Source: Nannobrachium achirus (taxonomy: Eukaryota > Chordata > Actinopteri > Myctophiformes > Myctophidae). From it: a DNA stretch of 64,000 nt. The DNA lies in assembly GCA_963921795.1 (NCBI GenBank), contig OY997659.1:21301659-21365658 (forward strand), given 5' to 3'. The stretch's first letter is position 1. Every line of letters starts with the position of its first letter. The position numbers and the translations under genes were made by a program. Below, piece after piece: positions 1 to 11,653 of the stretch. The notes beneath the pieces are model-generated. The model ran no database searches and was not told the DNA's origin. It was given only the letters and a program-made list of their open reading frames with translations.

Positions 1-54
<54 letters not shown>
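1..54. repeat. (TG)n microsatellite at the window edge
   Basis: Pure TG dinucleotides from the first base to about 54, probably continuing outside the window. Confidence 0.97.
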
Positions 55-58
<4 letters not shown>

Positions 59-562
59 TTTGTGTGGTGTGGTGCTGCGTCTGTCTTTCAAACCATTTGT
101 CCCCCGAGTGACGTTGTGTCGTCCGAGTCTCGACAGATAACTTCCCATGGAGCCTTGCAATGTATTGTTTAGACGTACAGCTTAATCCTGGTCTGTGTCA
201 CTGTGTGTGAACCCATGCATCCCAGAGAGAGAATGCAATGACAACTCCCCAACCGCAGCCGTCGGTCTACTGCGCTGGGACTCCCAAGTCTCCGCTCTCT
301 CTCTTTGCCATCCATCTTTCTTTGGTACCCATGCCCTCCCATGCTTTCTCTCTCCGTCTCGTACTGTTTACCTCCGAAATCTGGATTAGTGCAGTGTCTG
401 GACGTCCCATAGCTTTCCCTTCCCCTATATCCCTCCCTGTGTGTGCATGCGTGTGTGTGTGCACTGTGCGTGTTCATTAATGAATTTATTTTATAAGTTA
501 TCTAGCAGAGCACAGCCATTAATCCTCTCATGACCTTCTCTCTCTCCACATGCTTGTATGAA

Positions 563-564
<2 letters not shown>
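55..564. other. No gene recognised
   Basis: Intronic-looking sequence with no splice-flanked open frame and no repeat I can name. Confidence 0.4.
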
Positions 565-606
<42 letters not shown>

Positions 607-728
607 GTGTGCGTCTCTCTCTCTCTGGGTGTAAGTGCTGAAACAAGCATTCGTCTGTCAGTAAAACCCCACAAACTGATAACACTGCAGACACAGACAG
701 AGAGAGAGAGAGAGAAAGAGAGAGAGAG
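565..728. repeat. (TC)n and (GA)n purine/pyrimidine tracts
   Basis: (TC)20 at 565-604 and a short TC tract at 614-625, then an interrupted (GA)n tract near 700-728. The opposite orientation lets the two fold on each other. Confidence 0.9.
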
Positions 729-1134
729 TCGGTCAATACAGAGTGAAAGAAGGACGTCGAGATGAAAACACGTGAGCACACGCATGTACGTAAAGAAAGC
801 TGATGTTTCATCACACTCTATACCAGCAAACATTAATCCAGATATTACCTTATACATTATATTATTTTAGAACGTTTAGTTAAATCATTTTAGCACGAAA
901 CAACATCATCGATTGGCTAGTTGATTAACTAAACATTAGAATTGACCAAGTCCATAGATCACAGGTGTGACAGATGGTTTCGCCATAAAACTCATGTATC
1001 CCTTGGCGTTGGTGTCAAATCTCATGGCTGTCAACAACTGCGGGCTGGCAGGAGGTCTTCCTCCAAACGCCCCTGTGTATCCTACCTGGGTGGACTGCTG
1101 GAGACATTTGAAAACCACAGCGGACTACAATATA

Positions 1135-1470
1135 CTCAATATACTGACCTATCTAATGTTCAATTCATTGCAAACAGAAAAGCCCAACTTGTTTGCGATG
1201 GTTTTTGAAAACCGTATAGTATACTAATAGAACCGATCCTATTTGTACAACATGCGTATCCGGGGCTCGCGCTATCCGTGTGCCCGGTGTAGCCGATATC
1301 ATTGATATATAATGGATCTTTCCAAAACACGCATACGCACGCACGCACGCGTACACACTGACGCGCGTGAAAAGGCTTGGTGTAGCCCGGCGGTTTCAAC
1401 CATATACTGACCAATATACTATTGAATTCATTGCAAACCGACCACTAGGGGGCGAGCCCAACTTGTTTGC
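1135..1470. repeat. Interspersed repeat related to 24696-25005 and 2600-2700
   Basis: About 1216-1395 matches the inverse complement of 24696-24870 (shared words GCGTATCCGGGG, GGATCTTTCCAAA, CGCGTGAAAAG). The flanks TTCATTGCAAACAG and CCCAACTTGTTTGCG recur at 1405-1470 and at 2637-2680. It lacks the second terminal repeat of the 24696 copy, so it looks truncated. Confidence 0.65.
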
Positions 1471-1639
1471 GCCCATACCCATACACAACACCATGCCAAC
1501 ATTCAAAAACTACTTCTTAACACATTAAACGCCCACGTGGTGCCCACGCACCAACTTTGATGTTTACGTGTGCCCACGACGCGTTCGACGCGTTGTACAG
1601 TAAACTATACTGTACTGTAGCTACTGCACTTGGCTACCG

Positions 1640-1960
1640 CGGTGATGAAACCAACTCCATTTCCCAACATGCAGCGCGAAATTACGTCATCCGGACGTGC
1701 TGTCTGTCTCGTTGACTTCCTGTTTAGCGGCTGCACAAAAATGTTGTTTTCTCCGGATTCTCTTCCCTTTTTCTTTTTTTTCTCAAAACGGCAGCCTCTT
1801 CTACCGGCCGTAACAAAAACACTGTGGCTTAGAATTGATAAAAAACGGTCCTGACTGAAAGAAAAGATTTTCGCGAAATAAACAGGACATACTTGGATTA
1901 CATTTACTCGGATTACTTTTCTCGCCAGTACTTCGAAGGTAGGTAAAATGGCGGGTTGCG
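1640..1960 (+). promoter_or_regulatory. Candidate CpG-type promoter and non-coding first exon
   Basis: Within about 80 bp there is a ZNF143/STAF-like site (TTCCCAACATGCAGCGCG, about 1661-1678), a CRE-like TTACGTCA followed by ETS-like ATCCGGA (about 1681-1694), and an ETS-like ACTTCCTG (about 1714). CpG density is higher than in the surroundings. Downstream a donor-like AAG|GTAGGTAA lies near 1938, followed by aaaATGGCGG, which opens only a 17-codon frame. This is a typical housekeeping promoter architecture, but no gene was identified for it. It may be an antisense or alternative promoter inside the pard3b intron, or a chance cluster. Confidence 0.3.
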
Positions 1961-2044
1961 ATAGGCACCAGCAAATTAAACGTCGAATAATTCTGTGTTA
2001 ACTACTTTTTTAACTAATTTTTACACACTAGAAACTCGGGTGGC

Positions 2045-2460
2045 CGACCGTCTAGTCGGGGACCGGCCTACTCTGGAACAATAGGGAACGAATGCCCCGC
2101 CCTTTAATGCAAACCCCATTATACCTGTTGTCATACGACCCGTTTTGACCATCTGTTTGCCTGTGTCCATTTATGCCCATAAATGCCCATATATGGAGAT
2201 ATAGGTTTGTCTGCGTCCATTTTATGCCCATTTATGGAGATCTCTGTATCTGTCTGTCTGTGTCCCTTTTATGCCCGTATATGGAGATCTCTGTATCTGT
2301 CTGTCTGTGTCCCTGTATGCCCACTGTGGAGGTATCTGTATCTGTCTGTGTCTCTGACTTGTCCCTTTTGTGCCCATGAGTCAGCTGACTCCCGGTCCCG
2401 GTGGGACGAACGGTTCTCGAGATACGCGGGGCACATACGTAACACATTTATAGCCATTAT
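2045..2460. repeat. Interspersed repeat with a ~46-bp CCCATATATGGAGAT minisatellite
   Basis: Shares long blocks with 32545-33445: GCCCCGCCCTTTAATGCAAA, CCTGTTGTCATA, TTTTGACCATCTGTTTGCC and, at the right end, GAACGGTTCTCGAGATACGC. Inside, four degenerate ~46-bp units (about 2160-2370) each contain a TATGCCC..TATGGAGAT core followed by CTGTATCTGTCTGTCTGT. Possibly the 3' region of a non-LTR element; class not established. Confidence 0.7.
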
Positions 2461-2875
2461 TTAGCTCCTGGCAGCCATCGTGGACACCATCTTGAAAACT
2501 ATGCCTTTTCGGTGGTTCTTTTTTCCTGAATTATTAGTATGTTGTTTAGCATACCCAATAGTAACAGAATCCATAGATAAATATTTTATCAATTATTTGG
2601 AGTTTTAACCATAATACTGATGTATTTAATATTTGATTCATTGCAAACAGACCACTAGGGGGCAAGTCCAACTTGTTTTGCGATTGTTTTTGAAAACGAA
2701 ATTGATTATTTTTGACCAGTTCAACCCCAGATATGAGGAATAGAGGGGAAATGAGGGAGGGAGGGAAAGATGTGAGGCAAGAAGAGGAGGGAGTAGAATT
2801 AATCAGGCAAAGGCTAATGAATAGCACACATTAATATAACACCAAGCCATCTCTGCAGCTCTCCCTCTGATCCCT

Positions 2876-2982
<107 letters not shown>

Positions 2983-3028
2983 GTGACGTTCAGTGAGGTG
3001 GTCGACAGGCCACTTCAGTGTGTGAGAG

Positions 3029-3378
3029 CAGGCACGTGCACACAGACATCAAAGGGGGCTTGAGCCCCTGCCCTTTTAGCCGTCTGTAAAAAGTGCCCTC
3101 TCCAGACCATGAATGCAGTATTTAATATGGTGAAAGACATGCAAATGCCCTTTCCATGCCATAACCTGAAGGCAGCATCTTATGTTAAAAGAATTTCCCG
3201 CTCTGTGTAGAATTCCATGCCGCGTGTCACATCTCCACTATTCACTTGATTATGCTTAGTTTAGTGTGGTATCAAGCACTGAAAATAGCCGACCTCCAAG
3301 CTTGGATGTCTGCTATTCTCACCAAAAGGCCGTTTTAGATATTACAGCCCCTGCCTCTATAACATTCTCTGCATATCC

Positions 3379-3381
<3 letters not shown>
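3029..3381. mobile_element. TIR element of the CAGGCACGTGCA family, full length
   Basis: The left end CAGGCACGTGCACACAGACA and the right end GCATATCCCTG are imperfect inverted repeats, with subterminal GGGGCTTGAGCCCCTGCC and CAGCCCCTGCCTC also inverted. Flanks TGTGAGAG and AGAGAGAG agree at 6 of 8 bases, so a hAT-like 8-bp duplication is possible. An internally deleted relative sits at 62863-62998. It carries a palindromic AGCAGATCT-type element at 3281-3320. No coding capacity. Confidence 0.7.
3281..3320. repeat. Palindromic AGCAGATCT-type element (shortened arms)
   Basis: GAAAATAGCCGACCTCCAAG faces CTTGGATGTCTGCTATTCTC: 20-nt arms, no loop, three mismatches. It lies inside the TIR element 3029-3381. 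Confidence 0.75.

Positions 3382-3441
<60 letters not shown>
3381..3441. repeat. (GA)n microsatellite
   Basis: About 30 GA units directly at the right end of the preceding TIR element. Confidence 0.95.
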
Positions 3442-3445
<4 letters not shown>

Positions 3446-3596
3446 AGGGAGCAGGTGTCCCCTTTATCCACCTGCCACTTCACTGAACCTCACCGTGAAA
3501 GACGAGAGAGAGACAGAGAGACAGAGACAGAGAGACAGAGGGAGAGAGAGACGGTATAAAAAAATCACACCCGTGTGAACTGAGCGGTGGTCGTGG

Positions 3597-3620
3597 GGAG
3601 GGGGGGGGGGGGGGGGGGTG

Positions 3621-3659
<39 letters not shown>
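3597..3659. repeat. G-run followed by (TG)n
   Basis: A run of about 20 G, then TGCC and a TG array. The G-run is a candidate for G-quadruplex formation and for sequencing error. Confidence 0.9.
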
Positions 3660-3661
<2 letters not shown>

Positions 3662-4382
3662 TGCAGTTGATGCTCAGGGCAGGCTAGACTCAACAGCACC
3701 TCTCTGGTCACCCAGGGTACTCAGGCTACACCAGAGGCTACATACAGACAGACCCACACACACCGCCACGTATAGGAGCGTTGTGACCACCGCTCAAAAA
3801 CGAAAGAGAGACAGACTGAGGGTTGCGCTGCAAGAGCCCTCCCCCACTCTCACCCTGTTTCTCTACATCAGTGCTTCCCTAACTTTTTCATGTATTAAAG
3901 GACCCTCAAAATGATATGTATTAGGCTGCAGACCAGGGGGCGTTTTTGTGATGGTTCCATATCTGAAAATGTTCAGGGCCCCAAACTGTACAAGTGTACC
4001 AATTTTCACGCTTGTATGAAAAAGTGAACGATTCACCTAAAATCTGCTTATTATCCCCCGGACTAAATCTGACAGTTCATTCTTTGCGGAGGTGGTCAAA
4101 GTGCAGAGACACAGGGAGGGGAGGTCTGAACCTCAACACACTGCAACAGCAACAACTTGGATACAGAATAGTGTGTGTGCCGTGTATGTATGTGTGAGTG
4201 TGTGATGCAATAGGTAGGACCACTGCAGAGGATGCTCAGACTGTGTGTGAATGGCACAGTGGTGGGCCTATTGTAGTGGGATTACTGTCGTTGGAAGCAG
4301 AACGGTGTGACTGCTGCGCACCTGGTGTACGGTATTAACATCACAACTACAATGCTGGCACCACCAACCAACAGACATTTAA

Positions 4383-4387
<5 letters not shown>

Positions 4388-4413
<26 letters not shown>

Positions 4414-4446
4414 AACAGAGAGAGAGAGGTGGGGGGGGGGGGGGGG
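4388..4446. repeat. (GA)n tract and G-run
   Basis: GA units to about 4412 and from 4418, then about 15 G residues. Confidence 0.9.
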
Positions 4447-4662
4447 ACCAGAGAGAAGATGAGAGACGGAGAGAGATTCTTTATTCTTGTAACCTCATAC
4501 ACACACGGAAAATACACACTCATCCAGAAAAAAACACACAAAAACACTCCTACAGCATCGACCAGAACCTCCAGTATTATGACAATAGAGAGCTTTCCAC
4601 GCAGGGCACACAGTCAAAACCCTCAGTGCAGTCAAAACCCTCGGTGTTTGCATTTGTTTTAC

Positions 4663-4690
4663 TCAAAAATAGCAGATCTTCTATTTTTGA
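4663..4690. repeat. Collapsed palindromic motif copy
   Basis: TCAAAAATAGCAGATCTT meets CTATTTTTGA: only the outer arms of the palindrome remain, as if the centre was deleted. The flanks read as TTTTACT and ATAGCCATAAGTA. Confidence 0.65.
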
Positions 4691-5320
4691 ATAGCCATAA
4701 GTATATGAAATACGTGGTTAAAATTATGGTGAAGCCATTATTAAAAGGATCCCTGACTAATAAGCCTTATATACCTATACCAAGTGGACCTGTGGGACCC
4801 GCTGGACACACACGCAACAATAAAACACGCTTTCACAAAAAGTGTGAACTGTGAACACTACTGTACACACACAAAAGCACAGAGTGCACATAAAAAAAAC
4901 AACAACACAGGTCTCTCTCTCTCTCCAATGACCAAACCACATACATACCGAGCTTTGTGCCCTCCGGCAAAAAAAGAAAAAAATATATAAAAAAAAGAAC
5001 AAAAGAAAAAAAAATCATCAAGTTGAACTGACGCGCCCAGACAAACCTATTTACCTTTTTTTCGCCTCTCAGTTTCTAAATAACCCTATCTGCTCTAATG
5101 CACCGCGTTGCTCCACAAAGTATAATGTGCTGGCCATGCTATTTCAATAAGCAATTTACAGTAAATCTGTTTCCACGTATAAAAAAGGACACTTTGATTC
5201 AGCGGTAATGACTTTGCCGGGGGAGAGAGAGAGAGAGAGAGTTAAGGGTCTAAATTACGACATTGCTTTTTACTGTGCTTGTAGGTGTATGTGCACAGGC
5301 AGGCGCGTGGGCGCACGCAT

Positions 5321-5321
<1 letters not shown>

Positions 5322-5359
<38 letters not shown>

Positions 5360-5360
5360 C
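5322..5360. repeat. (ACGC)n tetranucleotide repeat
   Basis: About nine ACGC/GCAC units, a CpG-containing variant of the AC arrays. Confidence 0.92.
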
Positions 5361-5580
5361 ACACATACAAATGAGTGAAGCCTAATCTATGCGCTGTGGC
5401 ATGACAGTGTGGCATTGTCGAAATTCGCCGACGTACAAGCACACACCTTCGCGCGACGAGGTATGATTCGGGCATAACACACGCTCACGTGCACACCTGC
5501 AAACGAGAGTGCATGCATGGGCAAAAGAACAGAATCGCAAATTCTCCCACGCTACCTCACACACATGCACGCCCACTCGT

Positions 5581-5739
<159 letters not shown>

Positions 5740-5875
5740 TATGACTTACTATTCCAATATTTATGGCTACTCCCACATACTCATTCTACACTTTTTTTTT
5801 GCAATTTCAAGGATCGTTTACCCACCAACCACAAAAAAAACCATTACATCACTTTTACATTACTCACAGCGAGGA

Positions 5876-5950
<75 letters not shown>

Positions 5951-5975
5951 TGCGTGCGTACGTGTGCGCGTGTGT
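5876..5975. repeat. (TG)n then (GTGC)n compound microsatellite
   Basis: TG array to about 5931, then GTGC units to about 5957 and mixed GTGCGTG. Confidence 0.96.
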
Positions 5976-6071
5976 GTGCGTCCGCCCATAACAGAATACA
6001 ATATATAGAAAATGTGAGTGCAGGAAATCAGGAATGTGTTTGGGTAAATGAAAATGTGTGTTTGTGTAGGT

Positions 6072-6072
<1 letters not shown>

Positions 6073-6161
<89 letters not shown>
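6073..6161. repeat. (TG)n microsatellite
   Basis: About 44 TG units, followed by TACGTACGTG. Confidence 0.97.
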
Positions 6162-6164
<3 letters not shown>

Positions 6165-6542
6165 TACGTGTGTGCACGTGTGTTAGTATGTGCGTGCGTG
6201 CGTGCGCGTGTCCATGTGCACGTGTGAGATGTAATGCGGGTGCCAGGTGCTGCTTGGTTACGAGTGGGTTCTGGGTTGCTATGGAGGGAGGTGAAATGTG
6301 CCATGCAGAGGTCAGCCATACTCTCTCTCCCTCTCCCATTCTCTACTTTTTATTACATTTGTTATAAATAGCATTGTTGTCAGGCAGAAACCTTGTATCT
6401 CCATGTTTCAACGTGTTCATGTTTTGTTGTAAATTAATGCTCTGCTTCATAACGCAAGAGTGTCGTCTATTTTCACAATTTTAAATTGTTTTTAAATGTC
6501 TAAATCCTTCTAAGGTTATTGAAAAACGCATGTTTCTGCGTC
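6162..6542. other. No gene recognised
   Basis: Low-complexity intronic sequence. GGCAGAAACCTTGTATCTCC near 6383 recurs at 27667, so part of it is an interspersed repeat. Confidence 0.35.
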
Positions 6543-6720
6543 AGTGGTTCTCAAACTTTTTTGTCAACCCCCATCTCAAAATATTATGTATCAGGGACCT
6601 CCCCAGAAGGAAATATGTACTTGCAAATGTTCGCTTCAAAAAAGATACATTCAAAGATTTGCATAATATGATGGGATAATTTATCCCATCATTCCATGAA
6701 GTGGAAAAAGACGGACTCTC
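6543..6720 (+). mobile_element. hAT-Charlie-like end (CAGTGGTTCTCAAAC)
   Basis: CAGTGGTTCTCAAACTTTTT is the terminal sequence typical of hAT-Charlie non-autonomous elements. The opposite end was not found. Confidence 0.55.
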
Positions 6721-6800
6721 TTTTTCCTTTGCACTCCTGCGCCGCGTCTACAGCGTTTCAACAGTGACCAGAGTTTAAACTCTCAGCCAGCGTGCCGGTT

Positions 6801-6816
6801 TGTGTGTGTGTGTGTG

Positions 6817-6911
<95 letters not shown>
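6801..6911. repeat. (TG)n microsatellite
   Basis: About 55 TG units with one GGGG interruption near 6816, continuing into GCGCATGCGTGCG. Confidence 0.97.
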
Positions 6912-6914
<3 letters not shown>

Positions 6915-7046
6915 ATGCGTGCGTGTGTGTGTTTGTCTGTATTATCTGAACCTCTGTGGTCGTCTTGTGTTGTTGATCTGTCCTTGTGCAAAAGCCGCAG
7001 TTCATGCGCATTGTGCTTACAAAGACAAACAGAAATCCCGATTGGA

Positions 7047-7050
<4 letters not shown>

Positions 7051-7116
<66 letters not shown>

Positions 7117-7266
7117 TCGCGAAAAAAGAAAAAGAGAAAAGAAAGGCAGGCTCTCATATGGCCAAAGAGACACTGGGCATGTGTTTTCCCAAACCAACTC
7201 ATTAAGCAGCACTCATTAGCGTTAGTGCATACTGTATGTGTGTGTGTGTGTGTGTGTGTTTGTAAG

Positions 7267-7320
<54 letters not shown>
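7051..7320. repeat. Cluster of three (TG)n arrays
   Basis: TG arrays at 7051-7114, 7237-7260 and 7267-7302, the last ending in (GTGC)n. Confidence 0.96.
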
Positions 7321-7446
7321 ATTGAGACCCTGACCCCGTTTGGAAGTGTTTTGGTAGCTGGCTAATGATTCAGTGTCAGTATGCTAACTTCATCTGCAAG
7401 GCCCTTGATCTGGATGTGAATACTGCTTTAATGAAAAGAAAGTAGG

Positions 7447-7681
<235 letters not shown>

Positions 7682-7891
7682 GCCAACAAGTAACAAGTAG
7701 TCGTGTGCATAATAGTCAGACTGGATGGACAGACAGACAGACAGAGTGAGGAGACGTCCAGGGGAATGGGAAAACAGTTGGTGACCCATAGGCTAGCGAA
7801 CATCGCCATCTAGCGCCCACAAACTAAATGACTTGTATACATCCATGGCAGTGAATGTGTTAAAATGTGCACGCACACAGACACATGCACG

Positions 7892-8425
<534 letters not shown>

Positions 8426-8453
8426 ACACACACACACAGAGGGAGTGTGTTTC

Positions 8454-8804
8454 TAGGGCTGTCACGATTATGACATTTTACATGACGATTAATTTTCTCT
8501 CAAATAACTGCGATTAACGATTTAATTGTGTTTTTGTCGTTGATAATTACATTTCTGTTTGGCTTTTAGGCTTTGAAGTTACACATGGTAGATATGACAC
8601 ATAAGCTAAATATACAAAGAAATTACTGACATATTTGACAACTTTATACTTAAAAAAGAACGTCGATGCGACGCTTTGTGAGCTTGTAGATCGGCTATTT
8701 CCACTATTTTTGACATGGAAACGATTATGACGATTATGAAAAATAATCACGATTATGTAAAATAATCACGATTAGACGATTATGTAATAATTGTGACAGC
8801 CCTA
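8454..8804. mobile_element. hAT-like element, TAGGGCTGTCACGAT family (copy 1)
   Basis: The element starts TAGGGCTGTCACGATTATGA and ends GTGACAGCCCTA. A perfect 8-bp TSD, TGTGTTTC, lies at 8446-8453 and 8805-8812. It is the same family, in inverse orientation, as 52462-52862. It is 351 bp with no coding capacity, and was inserted at the splice donor of the exon at 8817-8887 (intron +5). It holds one arm of the palindromic motif (8661-8709). Confidence 0.92.
8661..8709. repeat. Single-arm motif copy
   Basis: CGTCGATGCGACGC leads into TTGTGAGCTTGTAGATCGGC and TATTTCCACTATTT. The homologous position in 52462-52862 has the full two-arm palindrome. Confidence 0.85.
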
Positions 8805-8816
8805 TGTGTTTCTAAC

Positions 8817-8887
8817 CTGGCATTGAAGGTGTGTTGTCCGGTCGGTGGCTCCGTCCCTCCAGTCTTCTCGGCGGCGGGACTGGCGGC
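8817..8887 (-). CDS. pard3b: Coding exon of a pard3b-like gene (third visible exon, 71 bp)
   Basis: The acceptor is a T-rich tract ending TTCTCTGCAG and the donor is CCAG|GTTAGA. The phase 0 start joins in frame to the phase 0 end of the exon at 27984-28075, and the reading frame is open. It encodes AASPAAEKTGG followed by TEPPTGQHTFNA and ends with two bases (AG) of a split codon. The stretch is Pro/Ser/Thr/Glu-rich, low-complexity linker, as expected between the N-terminal domain and PDZ1 of PAR-3 proteins. I see no direct similarity to mammalian PARD3B here, so this exon is assigned by strand, order, splice sites and phase rather than by homology. A hAT-like element sits just inside the downstream intron, with its duplicated target beginning at donor position +5. 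No further PAR-3 exon was recognised at lower coordinates. Confidence 0.6.
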
Positions 8888-8948
8888 CTGCAGAGAACAC
8901 ACAACAACACAACATCCCTTAAAACTAGACAGGTGCAATTCTGGGAAA

Positions 8949-9050
8949 TAGAGGGTATGTGCGTGACATCATCATCATATTATTATATTACGGAAGTTAG
9001 GCAGGAATGCCTACTGTGTGGCAAAAAAAGAGCTTTGGTGTAGAGTGGAA
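8949..9050. repeat. Partial copy of the GGGTATGTGCGTGACATCA repeat
   Basis: GGGTATGTGCGTGACATCAT and ATGCCTACTGTGTGGCAAAA match the start of the 24104-24306 element. Confidence 0.55.
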
Positions 9051-9060
9051 AAAGAGCAGA

Positions 9061-10218
9061 ACAAGTACAGAGTGAAAGGTAAAGTTTATTAAGTATTGAC
9101 GGTTCAAGTGGTTACATATCTGAAAACACAAATTGACATGAATTCAAAATACACTGATGATCGTGCTGTGAAACGATGAAACTATATGGAATCTATGAAC
9201 AGGTTGTGGGGGTCCCTGCTTCATCTCTCTCTCAACTAAGGGGTCCTTGGCCTGAATACGTTGAAGACCCCTGGTCTAGTTACCTATAGCTACCACACTA
9301 ACTAGTAGAACAATAGTCTGGTTGCCTATATAGCAACAACACTAATTAACACGTTGCAAGCCGCGGCAGAACCCTCTGAACAGAGGTAGCGCCGAAGAAA
9401 TAAGCCATTTATTTACAAACATGTTTTAAAAAAACAAAGCCCACATGATAACAACACGTACTGGAGTGCTCGACACAGCGTACATATTCATCCTGCAGAG
9501 GTCGGCGATCTTACTTTGGCGAGGCGGAGGGGAGATCAATTCCATTCGTTTACGTGCGGCGAAGCAGGGAAAGGAGCGATAGAGAAGCGGCGCCCGAACG
9601 TGATTGAAACCGCGATCCACGAACAGAGACAAAGACCAGCCATCTTGTTTGAGCTTCTTGCTGAGTTTCAACACTGGGGAGAGGATGAGGCTCCTCCTGG
9701 CCAGCCATCCATCCAGAATGTGAGTCAACGGCGTGGCCTGCTGGATATTAGGAGTATCACACCCAGCACCAGAAAATGACTGTCAGAGCATATTAACCCT
9801 TTCAGATCGCTCCAAAAAGACACAGAGAAGAATTTCCGATGTTTTTTTTTTTTTTATTATAATTTATATCAAAAGTCCGGGAATAGACGGCGTGGCTGAT
9901 GGGACCCAGTAGGAAGTCCGAGGGAGTACGGCCAGGCTTAGAAGGTGTTAAGACCTGAGGCAGAGTCTACAAAATGGCTTCTAAATAAGTAGTTCTCACA
10001 CTTTTTGGGGGCCAAGGACCCCCAAATTGATATCAAATTGGCCGCGGAGAAAAGTGGGATTTTTTCCCCCACTTTTTCCTTCCTTTAGTTTGGACCTGTG
10101 TTTAATTGACAAATAGAAGATTCTGGCACATCCAATCGTACTGGAACATTTTACTGTACAATCGCAACATACTAATACTCAACATGTGACACGGCGTGTG
10201 CGTGCGTGCGTGCATGTA

Positions 10219-10219
<1 letters not shown>
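9061..10219. other. Intronic stretch without recognised gene
   Basis: A CpG-richer block (9490-9680) has no splice-flanked frame similar to a known protein. A degenerate hAT-Charlie-like start (TAGTTCTCACACTTTTTGGG) lies near 9991, a poly-T near 9841-9856. Confidence 0.35.

Positions 10220-10271
<52 letters not shown>
10220..10271. repeat. (TG)n microsatellite
   Basis: About 25 TG units. Confidence 0.95.
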
Positions 10272-10275
<4 letters not shown>

Positions 10276-10756
10276 GTGTGTGTAACTAAACTTGAGGTCC
10301 ATGGGGAGTAACTGCAGTGCAACCACACAAGGCTCTAATGGACTTACACTCACACACACACACAGAGAGAGAGAGAGGTCAACAGAGATCAATGGTAGCA
10401 GTAGGCACTAATGGACTGCTACCATGACCCTTCACCTCTGACCTCTCACCCTTCTGACACATGACCCACACCACCTGTCAGCTAGAGACAGGGAGCGACG
10501 GAGAGACAAGAGAAGAGAAAGACAAAGACTAGACGGGAAAAAAATGGACATGCCTGGTATATGAAGAGAAGTAGGGAAGAATGGAGATGATAATAGAATG
10601 AGAGGAGAGGATAACACCCTGGTTCTCCGTCCACAGGTTGAGAACCAGTAAAGTTACAAGACCTTTTACCTAAAGATAAAATAAAAAAATCCTAGTGTGT
10701 GTGAAGTGAGCTGTGCTATTTATGAGTTAATTTCATTAAGCGTGTGACTCTGGGCG

Positions 10757-11003
10757 TAGTGAGCTTGTAAGTCGGCTATTTTCACTATATCTGTGGGTCA
10801 AACTAAAGGTAATGCCTCAACTCCTACAATTCCAAGTGCTTGTCAGGGTGGCGGGTCCCCAGTTCAAACATGATTATTATGGGGCGTCACCAGTTCAAAC
10901 ATGATTTTTTGGGGGGTCGCCAGTTCAAACATAATTATTTTGGGGGGGTCACCGGTTCAAATATGATTATTTTGGCGGGTCAGAAAAGATTGAGAACCAC
11001 TGG
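10757..11003. mobile_element. hAT-Charlie-like 3' end with internal tandem units
   Basis: It ends GATTGAGAACCACTGG, the inverse of the CAGTGGTTCTCAA terminus. It starts with a single-arm motif copy (GAGCTTGTAAGTCGGCTATT, 10761-10780). Four tandem ~30-bp units with a CAGTTCAAACATGATTATTT core occupy about 10850-10985. Confidence 0.7.
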
Positions 11004-11432
11004 TTTACCGGGTGGCGTGAGGTGTGCCTGACAGGTCCACAGATGGACACACAGATTAGGACACAACAGCTAGGAAATCAATTAGCCGTCCAGCCACAGA
11101 TCCCACCCTGTGTGAGCTTAATTACTGAAGGGTTGACAGGCCGCATTAATGGGCCAAACCACTTTGTCATAAACAACAGACAACAGTGCACTAATTAATT
11201 GGAAGTCATATGTTACTTAACTGTATGTCTGCTTTAATAGCTGTATTAATGTTCCTTAGAAGCCGCCATGCCAAGACCATTAAAGCCAACACGGTCCAGT
11301 GTGTACATATTATCCACAAGTAATATGTGTACATATTACTTACAGCCGTTATTGGGCCACTCAAACCAAACACGAGATCAATATGTTATTTGTTAATACA
11401 AGCTTTAATTAACAGTAGATCTTACTCCCAAG

Positions 11433-11653
11433 CAGGCCTGTAATGTCATCATTTTAGGGTCACTTTGTCTTTGGTTTTGTCCATTTTCTGCTGGCACAAA
11501 AGCCAAATGCCAGAGGAGAAAGTGGTACAGTCATTAAGTCAGGCATTAAGTCCACTGTGGCCTCAGGGCATGCCATTTTTTGAGGGGCACAAGGCCAAAC
11601 TGAGGAGCAACGATGGCCATGGCCTTCGTGGCCTCCCTGAAATTCCTGCTCTG
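11433..11653. mobile_element. hAT-like CAGGCCTG-AATTTC element, short copy
   Basis: Start CAGGCCTGTAATGTC and end GAAATTCCTGCTCTG are inverted; flanks CTCCCAAG and CTGCCAAA agree at 6 of 8. It shares GTGGCCTCAGGGCATGCCAT and GGGGCACAAGGCCAAACTGA with 48598-49113. Confidence 0.7.

Larger units (their letters stand above)
4450..5580. other. Repeat-poor intronic stretch
   Basis: No exon recognised. It contains a collapsed palindromic motif copy (4663-4690), A-rich stretches at 4975-5013, and an (ACGC)n tract at 5322-5360. Confidence 0.4.

Noticed and set aside
9780-9955. Short piggyBac-like TTAA element
   Set aside because: TTAACCCTTTCAG at the left and GGTGTTAAG at the right are too weak as inverted ends.
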